The notes under the pieces are model-generated. The model was given only the letters and a program-made list of their open reading frames with translations. It was not told where the DNA came from and searched no databases. A stretch of DNA of 64,000 bases, taken from Acidobacteriota bacterium. Its GTDB lineage: Bacteria; Acidobacteriota; JAAYUB01. The position numbers and the translations under genes were made by a program. How positions within the stretch are numbered: position 1 is the stretch's first letter; each line of letters starts with the position of its first letter. Positions 34,586 to 43,213 of this stretch are shown here, one piece after another. The stretch covers positions 62,001 to 126,000 of the forward strand of contig JAGNHB010000008.1 in assembly GCA_018001935.1 (NCBI GenBank), in the 5' to 3' direction.

Positions 34586-36825
34586 CGACACAAAACGACG
34601 GGGACAAGACGAACCGGGAGCTGGAGGACCTGGTCCGAAGCCGGACCGCAGACCTCGAGCGGGCCAACATGGCCCTCTTCGAGGAGGTGGTCCAGCACGA
34701 GAACACCATCAAACTCCAGCAGGCGCTCTTCTACATCAACGAGGAGGCGTCGCGGGCCGAGGACCTCGAGGCCTTCTACCCCGTGGTGCATCAGATCGTC
34801 CAGGGGTTGATGCACGCGACGAATTTCTTCATCGCCCTCTACGAGCCCCAGACGGACCTGCTCACCTTCCCCTACTTCCGGGACGTGATCGACTCCCCCC
34901 CGCCGTCCCGGCACCCCGGACGGGGGCTTACGGAGTACGTCCTGCGCACCCGGGCGCCGCACCTGATCCTGCGGGAGGAACTCGACCGGCTGGACCGCGA
35001 CGGCGTGACCCTCAACGCCTACGGGACGAGCCCCGCCTGCTGGCTGGGGGTCCCCCTCGCCCTGGGGGAGCGCTTCTTCGGGGTCATGGCCGTCCAGAGT
35101 TACGACGCCGAGCACCTCTACACCGAGCAGGACATGGACGTCCTGGTCTTCGTCGCCCGGCAGGTTTCCACGGCCATCGAGCGGCTCGCGCTGGAAGCCA
35201 TGCGCCGCCGTTACGAGTTCATCGTCAACACGGCACAGGAGTACATGTCCCTGGTGGACCGCCAGTACCGGTACGTCGCGGTGAACGACGCCTACTGCCG
35301 GGCCCGCCGGCACGCCCGCGAGGAGGTCCTCGGGCGGACGGTGTCCGAGATCTGGGGGGAGGACCGCTTCAAGCGTTTCATGAAGCAAAACTTCGACACC
35401 TGCTTCTCGGGCCAGGTGGTGAACTACCTCAGCCGGTTCTCCTTCGACGAGGGGGAGGAGCGGTGCATGGACGTGACGTACTACCCCTTCCGCAACCCCG
35501 CCGGCGAAGTGACCCATGCCGCGGTCGTGAGCCGGGACGTCACCGTGCAGGTCCATGCCCAGGAAGAGCTGCGCAAGGCCAAGGAGGAGCTGGAGGTCCG
35601 GGTGGAGGAGCGGACGGCCGAACTCAAGCGGGTGATCGGGCAGCTCCGGAAGGAAATCAACGAGCGGCAACTGGCGGAGCGGGCCCTCAAGCGCAAGGAG
35701 GAGTACTTCCGCGCCCTGATCGAGAACGCCCAGGACACCATCGCCATCCTCGACGACCAGGGGACGATCACCTTCCAGAGCCCGTCGATCCTCCCGATGC
35801 TGGGGTATGCCCCCGAGGAACTGGTCGGCCGGAACGCCTTCGGGTACATCCACCCGGACGACCGCCCCCTGATGCTGAAGGCCTTCGAGGAATCGAAGTA
35901 CCTTTCCGGGCGCACCACCAAGGTGGAGTTCCGGTGGCTCCACCGCGACGGCGCCTGGCGCCACATCGAGGCCATCGGCAGCAACCTCCGGGACAACCCC
36001 GACATCGGCGGGATCGTCATCCACTCCCGCGACATCACCGAGCGCAAACAGGCGGAGGAGGCCCTGTTGCGCTCCAACGAGAAACTGAAGGAGTTGGACC
36101 AGGTCAAGACCGTTTTCCTCTCCACGGTGTCCCACGAGCTTCGGACCCCCCTGACCTCCATCCTGGGCTTCGGCAAGATCATCCGGCGCAAGCTCTCCGA
36201 AGCCGAGGGGGCCCGCGACGGCGACACCCCTTCGCGGTCGGACCGGGTCCTCACCCAGGTGGCGGAGAACGTGGGGATCATCGTCGCCGAGGCCGAGCGC
36301 CTCACCTCGCTGGTGAACGACGTGCTGGACATCACCCGGATGGAGTCGGGGATGCTGGAGTGGAAGCGGCTGCCGGTCCACATCCCCGACCTCGTCGCGC
36401 AGGCGGCGGCCGCCACGGCCGCCATGGCGGAGAACCGGGAGATCGCGATCCGGACCGAATTCCCCCCCGATCTGCCCGAATTCAACGGGGACCCCGACCG
36501 CCTGCACCAGGTCCTGGTCAACCTTCTCTCCAACGCCTTGAAGTTCACCGAGAAGGGGACCGTCACCGTGTCGGCACGGCGGGAGGGGAACGATCTCCTC
36601 GTCAGTGTCGCGGACACGGGGATCGGCATCGACCCGACCTTCCACGAGAGAATCTTCGACAAGTTCCGGCAGGTCGGGGACACCCTGACCGGGAAGCCGG
36701 AGGGCACGGGGCTGGGCCTTCCCATCTGCCGGCAGATCGTGGAACACTACGGCGGCCGGATCCGGGTCGAGAGCACGCCGGGGACCGGAAGCATTTTCTC
36801 GTTCACCCTGCCCCTGTCCCCTTGA
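34582..36825 (+). CDS. Cytosolic GAF-PAS-PAS histidine kinase
   Basis: A 747-residue soluble kinase. Order: short coiled coil, GAF domain (about 45-205; FFIALYEPQTDLLTFPYF, LGVPLALGERFFGVMAVQSY), PAS 1 (about 208-330), a long coiled coil (330-372), PAS 2 (about 375-500), HisKA with H518 (SHELRTPLTS) and HATPase (NLLSNALKF, DTGIGIDP, GTGLGLPICRQI). No membrane span is visible. PAS/GAF ligands are not evident. It is translationally coupled to the CHASE8-like kinase, and 52 bp before a single-domain receiver that is the probable phosphoacceptor. Confidence 0.93.
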   Translation: MTTQNDGDKTNRELEDLVRSRTADLERANMALFEEVVQHENTIKLQQALFYINEEASRAEDLEAFYPVVHQIVQGLMHATNFFIALYEPQTDLLTFPYFRDVIDSPPPSRHPGRGLTEYVLRTRAPHLILREELDRLDRDGVTLNAYGTSPACWLGVPLALGERFFGVMAVQSYDAEHLYTEQDMDVLVFVARQVSTAIERLALEAMRRRYEFIVNTAQEYMSLVDRQYRYVAVNDAYCRARRHAREEVLGRTVSEIWGEDRFKRFMKQNFDTCFSGQVVNYLSRFSFDEGEERCMDVTYYPFRNPAGEVTHAAVVSRDVTVQVHAQEELRKAKEELEVRVEERTAELKRVIGQLRKEINERQLAERALKRKEEYFRALIENAQDTIAILDDQGTITFQSPSILPMLGYAPEELVGRNAFGYIHPDDRPLMLKAFEESKYLSGRTTKVEFRWLHRDGAWRHIEAIGSNLRDNPDIGGIVIHSRDITERKQAEEALLRSNEKLKELDQVKTVFLSTVSHELRTPLTSILGFGKIIRRKLSEAEGARDGDTPSRSDRVLTQVAENVGIIVAEAERLTSLVNDVLDITRMESGMLEWKRLPVHIPDLVAQAAAATAAMAENREIAIRTEFPPDLPEFNGDPDRLHQVLVNLLSNALKFTEKGTVTVSARREGNDLLVSVADTGIGIDPTFHERIFDKFRQVGDTLTGKPEGTGLGLPICRQIVEHYGGRIRVESTPGTGSIFSFTLPLSP

Positions 36826-36877
36826 TCTCGGGGGTGGGACCTGTGGTACAATCCGGCCGTCGCACTGGGAGGGTAGA

Positions 36878-37261
36878 ATGCCCAAGATCCTTATCGTAGA
36901 CGACGAGGCGCATATTCGACTGCTTCTGGAGCAGTCTCTGGAGGAATTCGAGGACGTCGGCGTCGAGATCATGACCGCCTCGAACGGGCGGGAGGCGTTC
37001 GAGATGATCCAGGCGAACCACCCGGACCTCGTCTTCCTGGACGTCATGATGCCGGAGATGAACGGTTACGACGTCTGCCTGAAGGTGAAGCGGGAACTCG
37101 GGATGACCGGCGTTTACATCATCATGCTCACCGCCAAGGGCCAGGAGTTCGACCGGAAAAAAGGCATCGACTACGGCGCCGACCTCTACATGACCAAACC
37201 CTTCGACCCGGACGTGATCGTGGACAAGACCGCGGAAGTCCTGGGCATCCGGCCCGAGTGA
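36878..37261 (+). CDS. Single-domain response regulator
   Basis: A 127-residue receiver. The acidic pair is D8-D9, the phosphoacceptor D55 (LVFLDVMMPEMNG), the switch threonine T85 and the conserved lysine K107 (MTKPF). There is no output domain, so it acts by protein interaction or in a phosphorelay, CheY- or Spo0F-like. A GGGAGG ribosome site precedes the ATG, and a weak promoter (TTGATC 36822-36827, TACAAT 36847-36852, 19-bp spacer) lies in the 52-bp gap. It most likely serves the two kinases upstream. Confidence 0.93.
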   Translation: MPKILIVDDEAHIRLLLEQSLEEFEDVGVEIMTASNGREAFEMIQANHPDLVFLDVMMPEMNGYDVCLKVKRELGMTGVYIIMLTAKGQEFDRKKGIDYGADLYMTKPFDPDVIVDKTAEVLGIRPE

Positions 37262-37297
37262 CCGGCGCGCGGCCGGTCCCGTCCGGAAAGCCGCCCG

Positions 37298-38296
37298 ATG
37301 GGTGAAGGCGATCACGGGGAAACGACCCGCCCCTCACATGACAGGATGAAGAGAGCCTCCCCGGTCCCGGCCGGGGATCGTTGTTTTCCGCGCTCCCGGC
37401 GGTTTCGCCCCCCCCGGCCGTCCGAGACGGGACGGCGGGGCCCGGGCCTGGGCCTTGCGCTCCTCGCGGCCCTGGCGGTCGTCGGCGGCTGCGGGAGAAC
37501 CGCCGCGCCGGGCGCTTCGGGGCCCGTCCGCCGGGTGGTCTGCATGGCCCCCGCCTACTCGGAGATCTGTTTTGCCCTCGGCCGGGGTGACGCCGTGGTG
37601 GGCGTCACCGATTTCTGCGTTTTTCCGCCGGAAGTGACACGGGCCGCGAGGGTCGGGGGCTTTCTCAACCCTGACCTCGAGAAGATCGCGCACCTCCGTC
37701 CGGACCTGGTCCTGACCGCCCCCGAGCAGGGACAACTGCGGCAGAACCTGGAGGCGCTCGGTCTGCGCACCCGAACCCTCCCCGTTTACTCCGTCGCCGA
37801 CATCTTCGCGGCGGTGGAGGCCGTCGGCAAGGAACTCGGGGCCGAGGAGGCCGCCCGGCGGCTCTCGGCGACGCTTCGCGACGCCACGGCGCCCCGCCCG
37901 CTCCCGCCGGGCGTCCGTCCGCCCCGGACCCTGCTGGTGGTGGGGCGCAACCCCGGGGAACTCTCGGGGATCTTTGTCGCCGGGCCCGGGACCTTCCTGT
38001 CCGAGGTGCTCGGCCGCGCCGGCGGCGCCAACGTCTGCCCGGAGGGGATCCTTTATCCCACCCTGTCCCTCGAGGGGATCGCGAGCCTCGACCCGGAGGT
38101 CATCCTGGAACTGCGCCCCGGGGAAGGGCTGACCGAGGCCCGGAGAGCCGCCCTGGTCGCCGACTGGGACCGGATGCCCTTCCTTCGGGCGGTGAAGTCG
38201 CGCCGGGTCTTCGTGCTCACCGAGGACTGGGTGGACATCCCCGGCCCCCGCGTGGTGCAGACCCTCCGCCTCTTCCACCGCCTCCTCCACCCGTGA
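37298..38296 (+). CDS. BtuF/FepB-type periplasmic binding lipoprotein
   Basis: A 332-residue substrate-binding protein of the helical-backbone class used by cobalamin and iron-siderophore ABC importers. A hydrophobic segment ending VVGGC (C65) is a lipobox. The mature part has RRVVCMAPAYSEICFALGRGDAVVGVTDFC, LKPDLV-like HLRPDLVLTAPEQG, the linker helix and GGANV. The N-terminal 48 residues before the hydrophobic stretch are long for a signal peptide; ATG 37346 is an alternative, but GGAAAG supports 37298. No permease or ATPase gene follows. With the TonB receptor and the B12-dependent mutase in the window, corrinoid uptake is plausible but unproven. Confidence 0.85.
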   Translation: MGEGDHGETTRPSHDRMKRASPVPAGDRCFPRSRRFRPPRPSETGRRGPGLGLALLAALAVVGGCGRTAAPGASGPVRRVVCMAPAYSEICFALGRGDAVVGVTDFCVFPPEVTRAARVGGFLNPDLEKIAHLRPDLVLTAPEQGQLRQNLEALGLRTRTLPVYSVADIFAAVEAVGKELGAEEAARRLSATLRDATAPRPLPPGVRPPRTLLVVGRNPGELSGIFVAGPGTFLSEVLGRAGGANVCPEGILYPTLSLEGIASLDPEVILELRPGEGLTEARRAALVADWDRMPFLRAVKSRRVFVLTEDWVDIPGPRVVQTLRLFHRLLHP

Positions 38297-38409
38297 GCCC
38301 ATTCCGAAGCCGGCCAAGCCACGCGCGGGAGGGTTTTTCGGGCCGGGCGGCTTTTCCCCCTTCTCTCCCGCGTTGGGAACGAGTCCGTCTGAAGGTCCGG
38401 GCGGCGGGC

Positions 38410-38856
38410 GGATCGGGCCAAGCGGAAACCCATGCAGGGATCTGGTTCGTCAGGGTCCCAGGCACCCCGGTACGCAGCGCGGCAGCAACTCGCAACTGCG
38501 AGCCAACTCCCGCCCCGGATCACGCGTTCCATGCCGGATGCAGCGCCGGGGTGGTCGGTGGCCGAACCCGTCGGATAGAGCCCGTACCAGTCCCAGCACC
38601 ATTCCACGACGTTCCCGGTGATGTCGATGGGTGCCGGAATAGGGCCGTTGCTGAAGATACGGATGGTATCGAATCCGGTGTAAGGGGTTCCGGTCCAGAT
38701 TCCGTCGCTCAGGCGCAGGTATTGCCCCCGGGCGGGTATGGTCACATCCACCGAGGTCACGAGGCTGCCGCCCAGCCAGGCCTCGAGCGTTACCTCGACC
38801 GCCGTCTCCTGGGGATTCATCAGGGCGACGCCGGTGTAGTCCATCCAGGATCGCAC
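38410..38856 (-). pseudogene. Chimeric relic: secreted-protein fragment joined to an FGE-sulfatase C-terminus
   Basis: From a GTG at 38856 the complement reads MRSWMDYTGVALMNPQETAV and onwards to about residue 78, the C-terminal pattern of a repeat-type secreted protein (T.IRIFSNGPIPAPI.ITGN). At ITGN (79-82) it switches to the last third of a formylglycine-generating-enzyme (SUMF1) domain: GNVVEWCWDWYG, RVIRGGSW, GFRLARS (to residue 149). The first two thirds of the FGE domain are missing, and no stop follows: the frame stays open to 38053, inside the convergent lipoprotein gene. GNVWEW has become GNVVEW. I read it as a deletion fusion at a shared TGN-coding stretch, probably not functional. 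Confidence 0.75.
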
Positions 38857-38900
38857 CGCCTCCCCTCCTTCACGAAACCATCTGCTGCACCTGATCCGTC

Positions 38901-38963
38901 CGTGTATTTCGTGTATTTCGTGGTTAAATAATCTTTGGACTTTTTCGTGTGGTTCGTGGTTTT
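38901..38963 (-). repeat. Two adjacent CACGAA-word arrays
   Basis: On the minus strand: ACCACGAACCACACGAAAA (38963-38944) and AACCACGAAATACACGAAAT onwards (38925-38901), same orientation, separated by about 18 bp. The arrays end about 10 bp before the ribosome site of the phosphatase-hydrolase gene. Confidence 0.65.
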
Positions 38964-38984
38964 GTAATCCCTGGAGGCACCGTG

Positions 38985-40475
38985 GTGGACAAGCCGATCG
39001 AGAACTGTTACTGGGTGATCCCGGGCCGCTTCCTGGCGGGGGAGTATCCCGGGGGCCGCACCCCGGCGGCCGCCGCCGCGCGGCTCGAGGCGATCGTGAC
39101 GGCGGGCGTCACCTGCTTCGTGGACCTGACCAGCCGGGAGGACTTCCTGGAGCCCTACGAGCCCCTGCTGGCCAGGATCCGCGGCGGGGCGGCCCGACGC
39201 CTGGCCTTCCCCGTCGGCGACGTGGACGTCCCCCGCTCCCCCCTCGACACCGTGGCGATCCTGGACGCCCTCGACGACGCCCTGGCCCGCGGCGAGGCCG
39301 TCTACCTCCACTGCTGGGGCGGCGTGGGCCGCACCGGCACCCTGGTGGGCTGCTGGCTGGCCCGCCACGGCCACCCGGGCCCCGCGGCCCTGGACCGCCT
39401 GCGGGAGCTGTGGGCGGCGTGCCCCAAGTCCCGGGAGCGGGTCTCCCCGGAAACCGACGAACAGGCGGCGTACGTCCGCCGGTGGCGGGAGGACGCCCCG
39501 GACGCCCTCGTGTCACGCTGCGCCGGCGCCCTGCTGGGCCTGGCCGCGGGCGACGCGCTCGGGACTACCGTGGAGTTTTCGCCCCCCGGCTCCTTCATCC
39601 CACTGACCGACATTGTCGGCGGGGGCCCTTTCCACCTGAAACCGGGCGAGTGGACCGACGACACCTCCATGGCCCTCTGCCTGGCCGACAGCCTCATCCA
39701 CTGCGGCGCCTTCAACCCGTGGGACCAGATGGACCGCTACGTCCGATGGTGGACGACAGGGTACCTGGGGAGCAACGGCCGGTGCTTCGACATCGGCAAC
39801 ACCACCCGGGACGCCCTGGAGCGCTACCGCCGGACGGGGGACCCGATGGCGGGGTCCGCCAACCCCCGCGCCGCCGGCAACGGCTGCCTGATGCGACTCG
39901 CCCCCGTCCCGCTCTTCTTCGCGGCCGACCCGGCCACGGCCATCCGCCTCAGCGGCCTGAGCGCCAGGACCACCCACGGCGCCGCCGTCTGCGTGGATGC
40001 CTGCCGCTACCTGGGCGCCCTCCTGGTCGGGGCGGCCGCCGGGGAGAGCCGGGAGGCCCTGCTGTCGGAACTGTACACCCCCGTCCCCGGCTTCTGGGAC
40101 GAGTACCCCCTCCACCCCGAGGTGGAGGCCGTCGCCCGGGGCTCCTTCAAGCGGAAGGAACCGCCGGCAATCAAGGGCTCGGGATACGTGGCGGCGTCCC
40201 TGGAGGCCGCCCTGTGGGCCTTCCACCAGGCCCGGGACTTCCGCGCGGGATGCCTCGCCGCCGTCAACCTCGGCGACGACGCCGACACCACCGGCGCCGT
40301 CTACGGCCAGCTCGCCGGCGCCCACTTCGGCCTCGACGGCATCCCCCAGGAATGGCGCCCGCGCCTCGCCCGCCCCGACCTCCTCCACACCCTCGCCCGC
40401 CTCCTCGCCGCCCAACGCCCCCCCCAAAGTGGCGCCGCCCTCCAGGGCGGCGAACCCTCAAAGGAGCTGACATGA
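38985..40475 (+). CDS. Protein phosphatase (Cys-based) fused to ADP-ribosylglycohydrolase
   Basis: A 496-residue fusion of two modification-removing domains. Residues about 1-165 are a dual-specificity/tyrosine-phosphatase fold with the P-loop H-C110-WGGVG-R116-TG. Residues about 175-480 are an ADP-ribosylglycohydrolase (DraG/ARH) domain with the metal-binding motif WTDDTSMAL (D225, D226) and the C-terminal GDDADTTGAVYGQLAG (D431-D434). Substrates are unknown; ADP-ribosylated protein or small molecules are both possible for ARH enzymes. GGAGG lies 7 nt before the GTG at 38985 (GTG 38982 is an alternative). The stop overlaps the GH13 gene start. Confidence 0.88.
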   Translation: MDKPIENCYWVIPGRFLAGEYPGGRTPAAAAARLEAIVTAGVTCFVDLTSREDFLEPYEPLLARIRGGAARRLAFPVGDVDVPRSPLDTVAILDALDDALARGEAVYLHCWGGVGRTGTLVGCWLARHGHPGPAALDRLRELWAACPKSRERVSPETDEQAAYVRRWREDAPDALVSRCAGALLGLAAGDALGTTVEFSPPGSFIPLTDIVGGGPFHLKPGEWTDDTSMALCLADSLIHCGAFNPWDQMDRYVRWWTTGYLGSNGRCFDIGNTTRDALERYRRTGDPMAGSANPRAAGNGCLMRLAPVPLFFAADPATAIRLSGLSARTTHGAAVCVDACRYLGALLVGAAAGESREALLSELYTPVPGFWDEYPLHPEVEAVARGSFKRKEPPAIKGSGYVAASLEAALWAFHQARDFRAGCLAAVNLGDDADTTGAVYGQLAGAHFGLDGIPQEWRPRLARPDLLHTLARLLAAQRPPQSGAALQGGEPSKELT

Positions 40476-41947
40476 ACACCCACCCCGCCAATCCCCTGTT
40501 GTACCAACTCAACACCCGTGTCTTCCTGACGGACCTCTCGCGCCGCCTGGGGCGGCCCGCCAACCTCGACGACGTCCCCGACGACGAACTCGACCGGCTG
40601 GCCGGCCTGGGGGCGGACTGGGTCTGGTTCCTCAGCGTCTGGCGGACGGGGCTCGCCGGGCAACGCGTTTCACGCGGAAACCCCGACTGGCGCCGGGAGT
40701 TCCAGGAAACCCTGCCGGACCTGGTGGACGACGACATTCCCGGCTCCGGTTTCGCCATCACCGGGTACGCCGTGCACCCCGACCTGGGCGGGGACGCCGC
40801 CCTGGCGAGGCTGCGGGAGCGGCTGCGGGCCCGGGGCCTGCGCCTGATGCTCGATTTCGTGCCCAACCACACCGCGCCGGACCACCCGTGGGTCGAGGAA
40901 CACCCGGGGTTCTACATCGAGGGGACGGAAGAGGACCTGACCCGGGCGCCCCAGAACTGGGGCCGGTCGGACGACGGGGGCCGAATCCTGGCCTTCGGGC
41001 GCGACCCCTACTTCCCCGGCTGGCCCGACACGTTCCAGCTCAACTACGGGAACCCGGAACTGCAGGCGGCGATGACCGCGGAGCTGCTCCGGATCAGCGG
41101 CCAGTGCGACGGGGTGCGTTGCGACATGTCCATGCTCGTCCTTCCGGAGGTCTTCGAGCGGACGTGGGGCGTGGCGTCCGGCCCGTTCTGGCCGAACGCC
41201 ATCCGGCAGGTGAAGGAAAGGCACCCCGGGTTCGTGTTCATGGCCGAGGCGTACTGGGACCTGGAGTGGGTGCTGCAGCAGCAGGGCTTCGACTACACCT
41301 ACGACAAGCGCCTGTACGACCGGTTGCGGGAGGGGCGCGCCCGTCCCGTCCGCGAACACCTCTGCGCCGACCGGGACTTCCAGGGGCGCTCGGCCCGCTT
41401 CCTGGAAAACCACGACGAGCCGCGGGCGGCCGCCACCTTTCCCATCGAGTCCCACCCGGCCGCGGCGGTCCTCACGTTCCTCTGCCCCGGCCTGCGCTTC
41501 CTCCACCAGGGGCAACCGGAGGGCCGCCGCCGGCGGATCTCGCCCCACCTCCGCCGCGGGCCGGAGGAAACGCCCGACGCGGGGGTGGCCGGCCTGTACG
41601 AGCGTCTCCTGGGCGTGCTGCGGTGCCGGGGGGTGCGGGAGGGGCAGTGGCAGCTCCTCGAGTGCCGCCCGGCCTGGGACGGCAACTGGACCTGGGACGG
41701 CTACATCGCCTTCGCCTGGCTAAGCCCCGGCGACGATCCGCTGCTCGTGGCGGTGAACTTCGCCCCGAACCAGGCCCAGTGCTACGTCCGGCTGCCCCTG
41801 CCGACCGCGGGTCACGAGTGGACGCTGCGCGACCGGATGGGCCCCGACGTGTTCGAACGGAACGGGGACGACCTCCAGGAACGCGGCCTCTACCTCGACA
41901 TGCCGCCGTGGAAGGCCTCGGTCTTCGCCCTGGAACGAAAGGAGTGA
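40472..41947 (+). CDS. GH13 alpha-amylase-family glycosidase
   Basis: A 491-residue cytoplasmic (no signal peptide) alpha-glucan-active enzyme. The TIM barrel carries LDFVPNHTAPDHPW (region I), nucleophile D218 in DGVRCDMSML (region II), acid/base E259 in FMAEAYW (region III) and D315 in LENHDEPRA (region IV, NHDE in place of NHD). A short beta-domain ends the protein. The exact specificity, hydrolysis or transglycosylation, is not clear by eye. AAGGAG precedes the ATG, which overlaps the stop of the phosphatase/ARH gene (ATGA); why the two are coupled is not obvious. Confidence 0.92.
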   Translation: MNTHPANPLLYQLNTRVFLTDLSRRLGRPANLDDVPDDELDRLAGLGADWVWFLSVWRTGLAGQRVSRGNPDWRREFQETLPDLVDDDIPGSGFAITGYAVHPDLGGDAALARLRERLRARGLRLMLDFVPNHTAPDHPWVEEHPGFYIEGTEEDLTRAPQNWGRSDDGGRILAFGRDPYFPGWPDTFQLNYGNPELQAAMTAELLRISGQCDGVRCDMSMLVLPEVFERTWGVASGPFWPNAIRQVKERHPGFVFMAEAYWDLEWVLQQQGFDYTYDKRLYDRLREGRARPVREHLCADRDFQGRSARFLENHDEPRAAATFPIESHPAAAVLTFLCPGLRFLHQGQPEGRRRRISPHLRRGPEETPDAGVAGLYERLLGVLRCRGVREGQWQLLECRPAWDGNWTWDGYIAFAWLSPGDDPLLVAVNFAPNQAQCYVRLPLPTAGHEWTLRDRMGPDVFERNGDDLQERGLYLDMPPWKASVFALERKE

Positions 41948-41960
41948 TCCACGGGAAATC

Positions 41961-42080
41961 ATGGAGGCGCTGAAGATCTGCATCTCGCAGGGAGTCGGAG
42001 CCTCCAATTTCGGCGTGCCGATCCTGGCCGAGGAACTGGCGCGACAGGAAGCCGGGAAAAAGCAGCCCGCCAGGAAGTGA
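41961..42080 (+). CDS. Small open frame, 39 residues, function unknown
   Basis: Starts 13 bp after the GH13 stop: MEALKICISQGVGASNFGVP and ends LAEELARQEAGKKQPARK. A weak GGGAAA lies about 5 nt before the ATG. Codon composition is like the neighbours. The Lys/Arg-rich C-terminus and the placement in a tight operon make a real microprotein possible, but there is no recognisable domain and it could be the remnant of a longer gene. Confidence 0.4.
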   Translation: MEALKICISQGVGASNFGVPILAEELARQEAGKKQPARK

Positions 42081-42151
42081 TGGCCTCGTGTACCGTGGTG
42101 TCGTCGCCTAGTGCGGCGAAACAAACAAAGAAGTTACAGACGCAAGAGATC

Positions 42152-42294
42152 CTTCCGGAATTCCTCTCACCAAGGCACTAAGGCACGGAGAAGAGATGCT
42201 TCCGATTACCGTGAACCGGCCGAACGCCCTCACCGGTCTCCTGACTTCCGACTCCGGACTTCTTCGTTCGTGTGGTTTGTGTGGTTCGTGGTTC
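42152..42294 (+). repeat. Composite intergenic element, copy A
   Basis: About 143 bp. It begins TTCCGGAATTCCTCTCACC, contains the AAGGCACTAAGGCACGGAGAAG word array, a unique-looking middle with GTGAACCGGCCGAACGCC and CTCCTGACTTCCG, and ends with TTCGTGTGG/TTTGTGTGG/TTCGTGGTT. Copy B at 43956-44083 shares all these parts in the same order on the other strand. No coding potential is seen. Confidence 0.75.
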
Positions 42295-42673
42295 AAGAAA
42301 GGCTGTTAGCGGATTAGGCTGAAGGGGTTCAGGGTCTGACCCGATGAATCGTGTCTGTCGTGAGCAGCGTACCTCGGCCCTGGAATCCCGTCTGTGTATT
42401 TCGTGGTCCCTCTTCCGGTCACGAGGTTGCGCGGCTGGACGGCTTTGCGTCTTTGCGAGCGGTTGAGACCGCCTGTTTCTTGGGTAGAGTCCGGATGATC
42501 CGTGTTCATCCATGGTTTCATCTCCAGTTATCCGCATTGGGAGGCATCGTTTTTTCCAGCAGACCGGCGGGGACGAGCCGCGCCGACTCCACGCCCCTCC
42601 TCCAACGGGTCACTCCCCCCGAAGAAATGCCGCCCCCGGCCCTCGGCAAAGTGCGGAAAAGGAGTTAGAGAAT
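42295..42673. other. Gene-free stretch with three further word arrays
   Basis: Between copy A and the acetyltransferase gene. It holds TGTGTATTTCGTGG (42393-42406), GGCTTTGCGTCTTTGCGAG (42441-42459) followed by GGTTGAGACCG, which also occurs in inverse near 59668-59700, and GATCCGTGTTCATCCATGG (42498-42516). No gene, promoter or terminator is convincing here. Confidence 0.55.
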
Positions 42674-43213
42674 CTACAGGAGTTTCATGAAGAGGATGCC
42701 GTGGCGGCCGAAACCGTAGTAGTGGGGGAGGGGCCGGATGCGGCGGAAGCCCAGGGACTCGTACAGGCGGATGGCGCGCCGGTTCTCGGACCGCACCTCG
42801 AGGCGGATGCGGTTCGCCGGCCGCCGCCGGGCGCGCTCCTCCGCGAACCCCATCAGGCGGCGGCCCAGCCCTTTCCCCTGGGCCTCGGGCCGGACCGCCA
42901 GCGACCCGATGCGGCACTCGAGGCGGTGGTGCGGGGACCCGGCGAAGACCAGGATCAGGGTGCCGGCCGGGACGCCCCCCTCGTCCTCCGCCAGCCAGAC
43001 CTCGCAGCCGCGCTGGGCGAAGAGGAACTGGAAATAGTCCGCGGGGTAGGCCTCCTCGGCGAAACAGGCGTTCTCGATGTCGAGGATGACGCCCAGGTCG
43101 TCGAGGGTGGCCCGGCGGACGAGCCTGTCCTGAGGGGTTTCCGCCCCGGGGGTGTTCGCCGGGCTTTCCGGGGAGGGCGGCTGTTTATCGTCCCGGCTGA
43201 TTGGCCCGCTCAC
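42674..43213 (-). CDS. GNAT N-acetyltransferase, RimI-like
   Basis: A 179-residue protein with a 40-residue disordered lead and a GNAT domain: VRRATLDDLGVILDIENACF at its start, then IGSLAVRPEAQGKGLGRRLMGFAEERA with the acetyl-CoA-binding R/Q-x-x-G-x-G/A loop, and NRRAIRLYESLGFRRIRPLPHYYG. The pattern is typical of RimI-type acetylation of protein N-termini, though other amines are possible. The GTG at 43213 overlaps the stop of the upstream gene (GTGA), so I prefer it to the ATG at 43378, which would run through that gene. Confidence 0.87.
   Translation of the reverse strand: MSGPISRDDKQPPSPESPANTPGAETPQDRLVRRATLDDLGVILDIENACFAEEAYPADYFQFLFAQRGCEVWLAEDEGGVPAGTLILVFAGSPHHRLECRIGSLAVRPEAQGKGLGRRLMGFAEERARRRPANRIRLEVRSENRRAIRLYESLGFRRIRPLPHYYGFGRHGILFMKLL

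Noticed and set aside
30396-38296. Complete vitamin B12 uptake operon
   Set aside because: A TonB receptor and a BtuF-like protein are present and the mutase needs B12, but no BtuC/BtuD genes or B12 riboswitch were seen, so specificity is unproven.
42081-42673. Small protein genes in the repeat-rich gap
   Set aside because: All open frames there run through word arrays and have no ribosome sites or recognisable domains.
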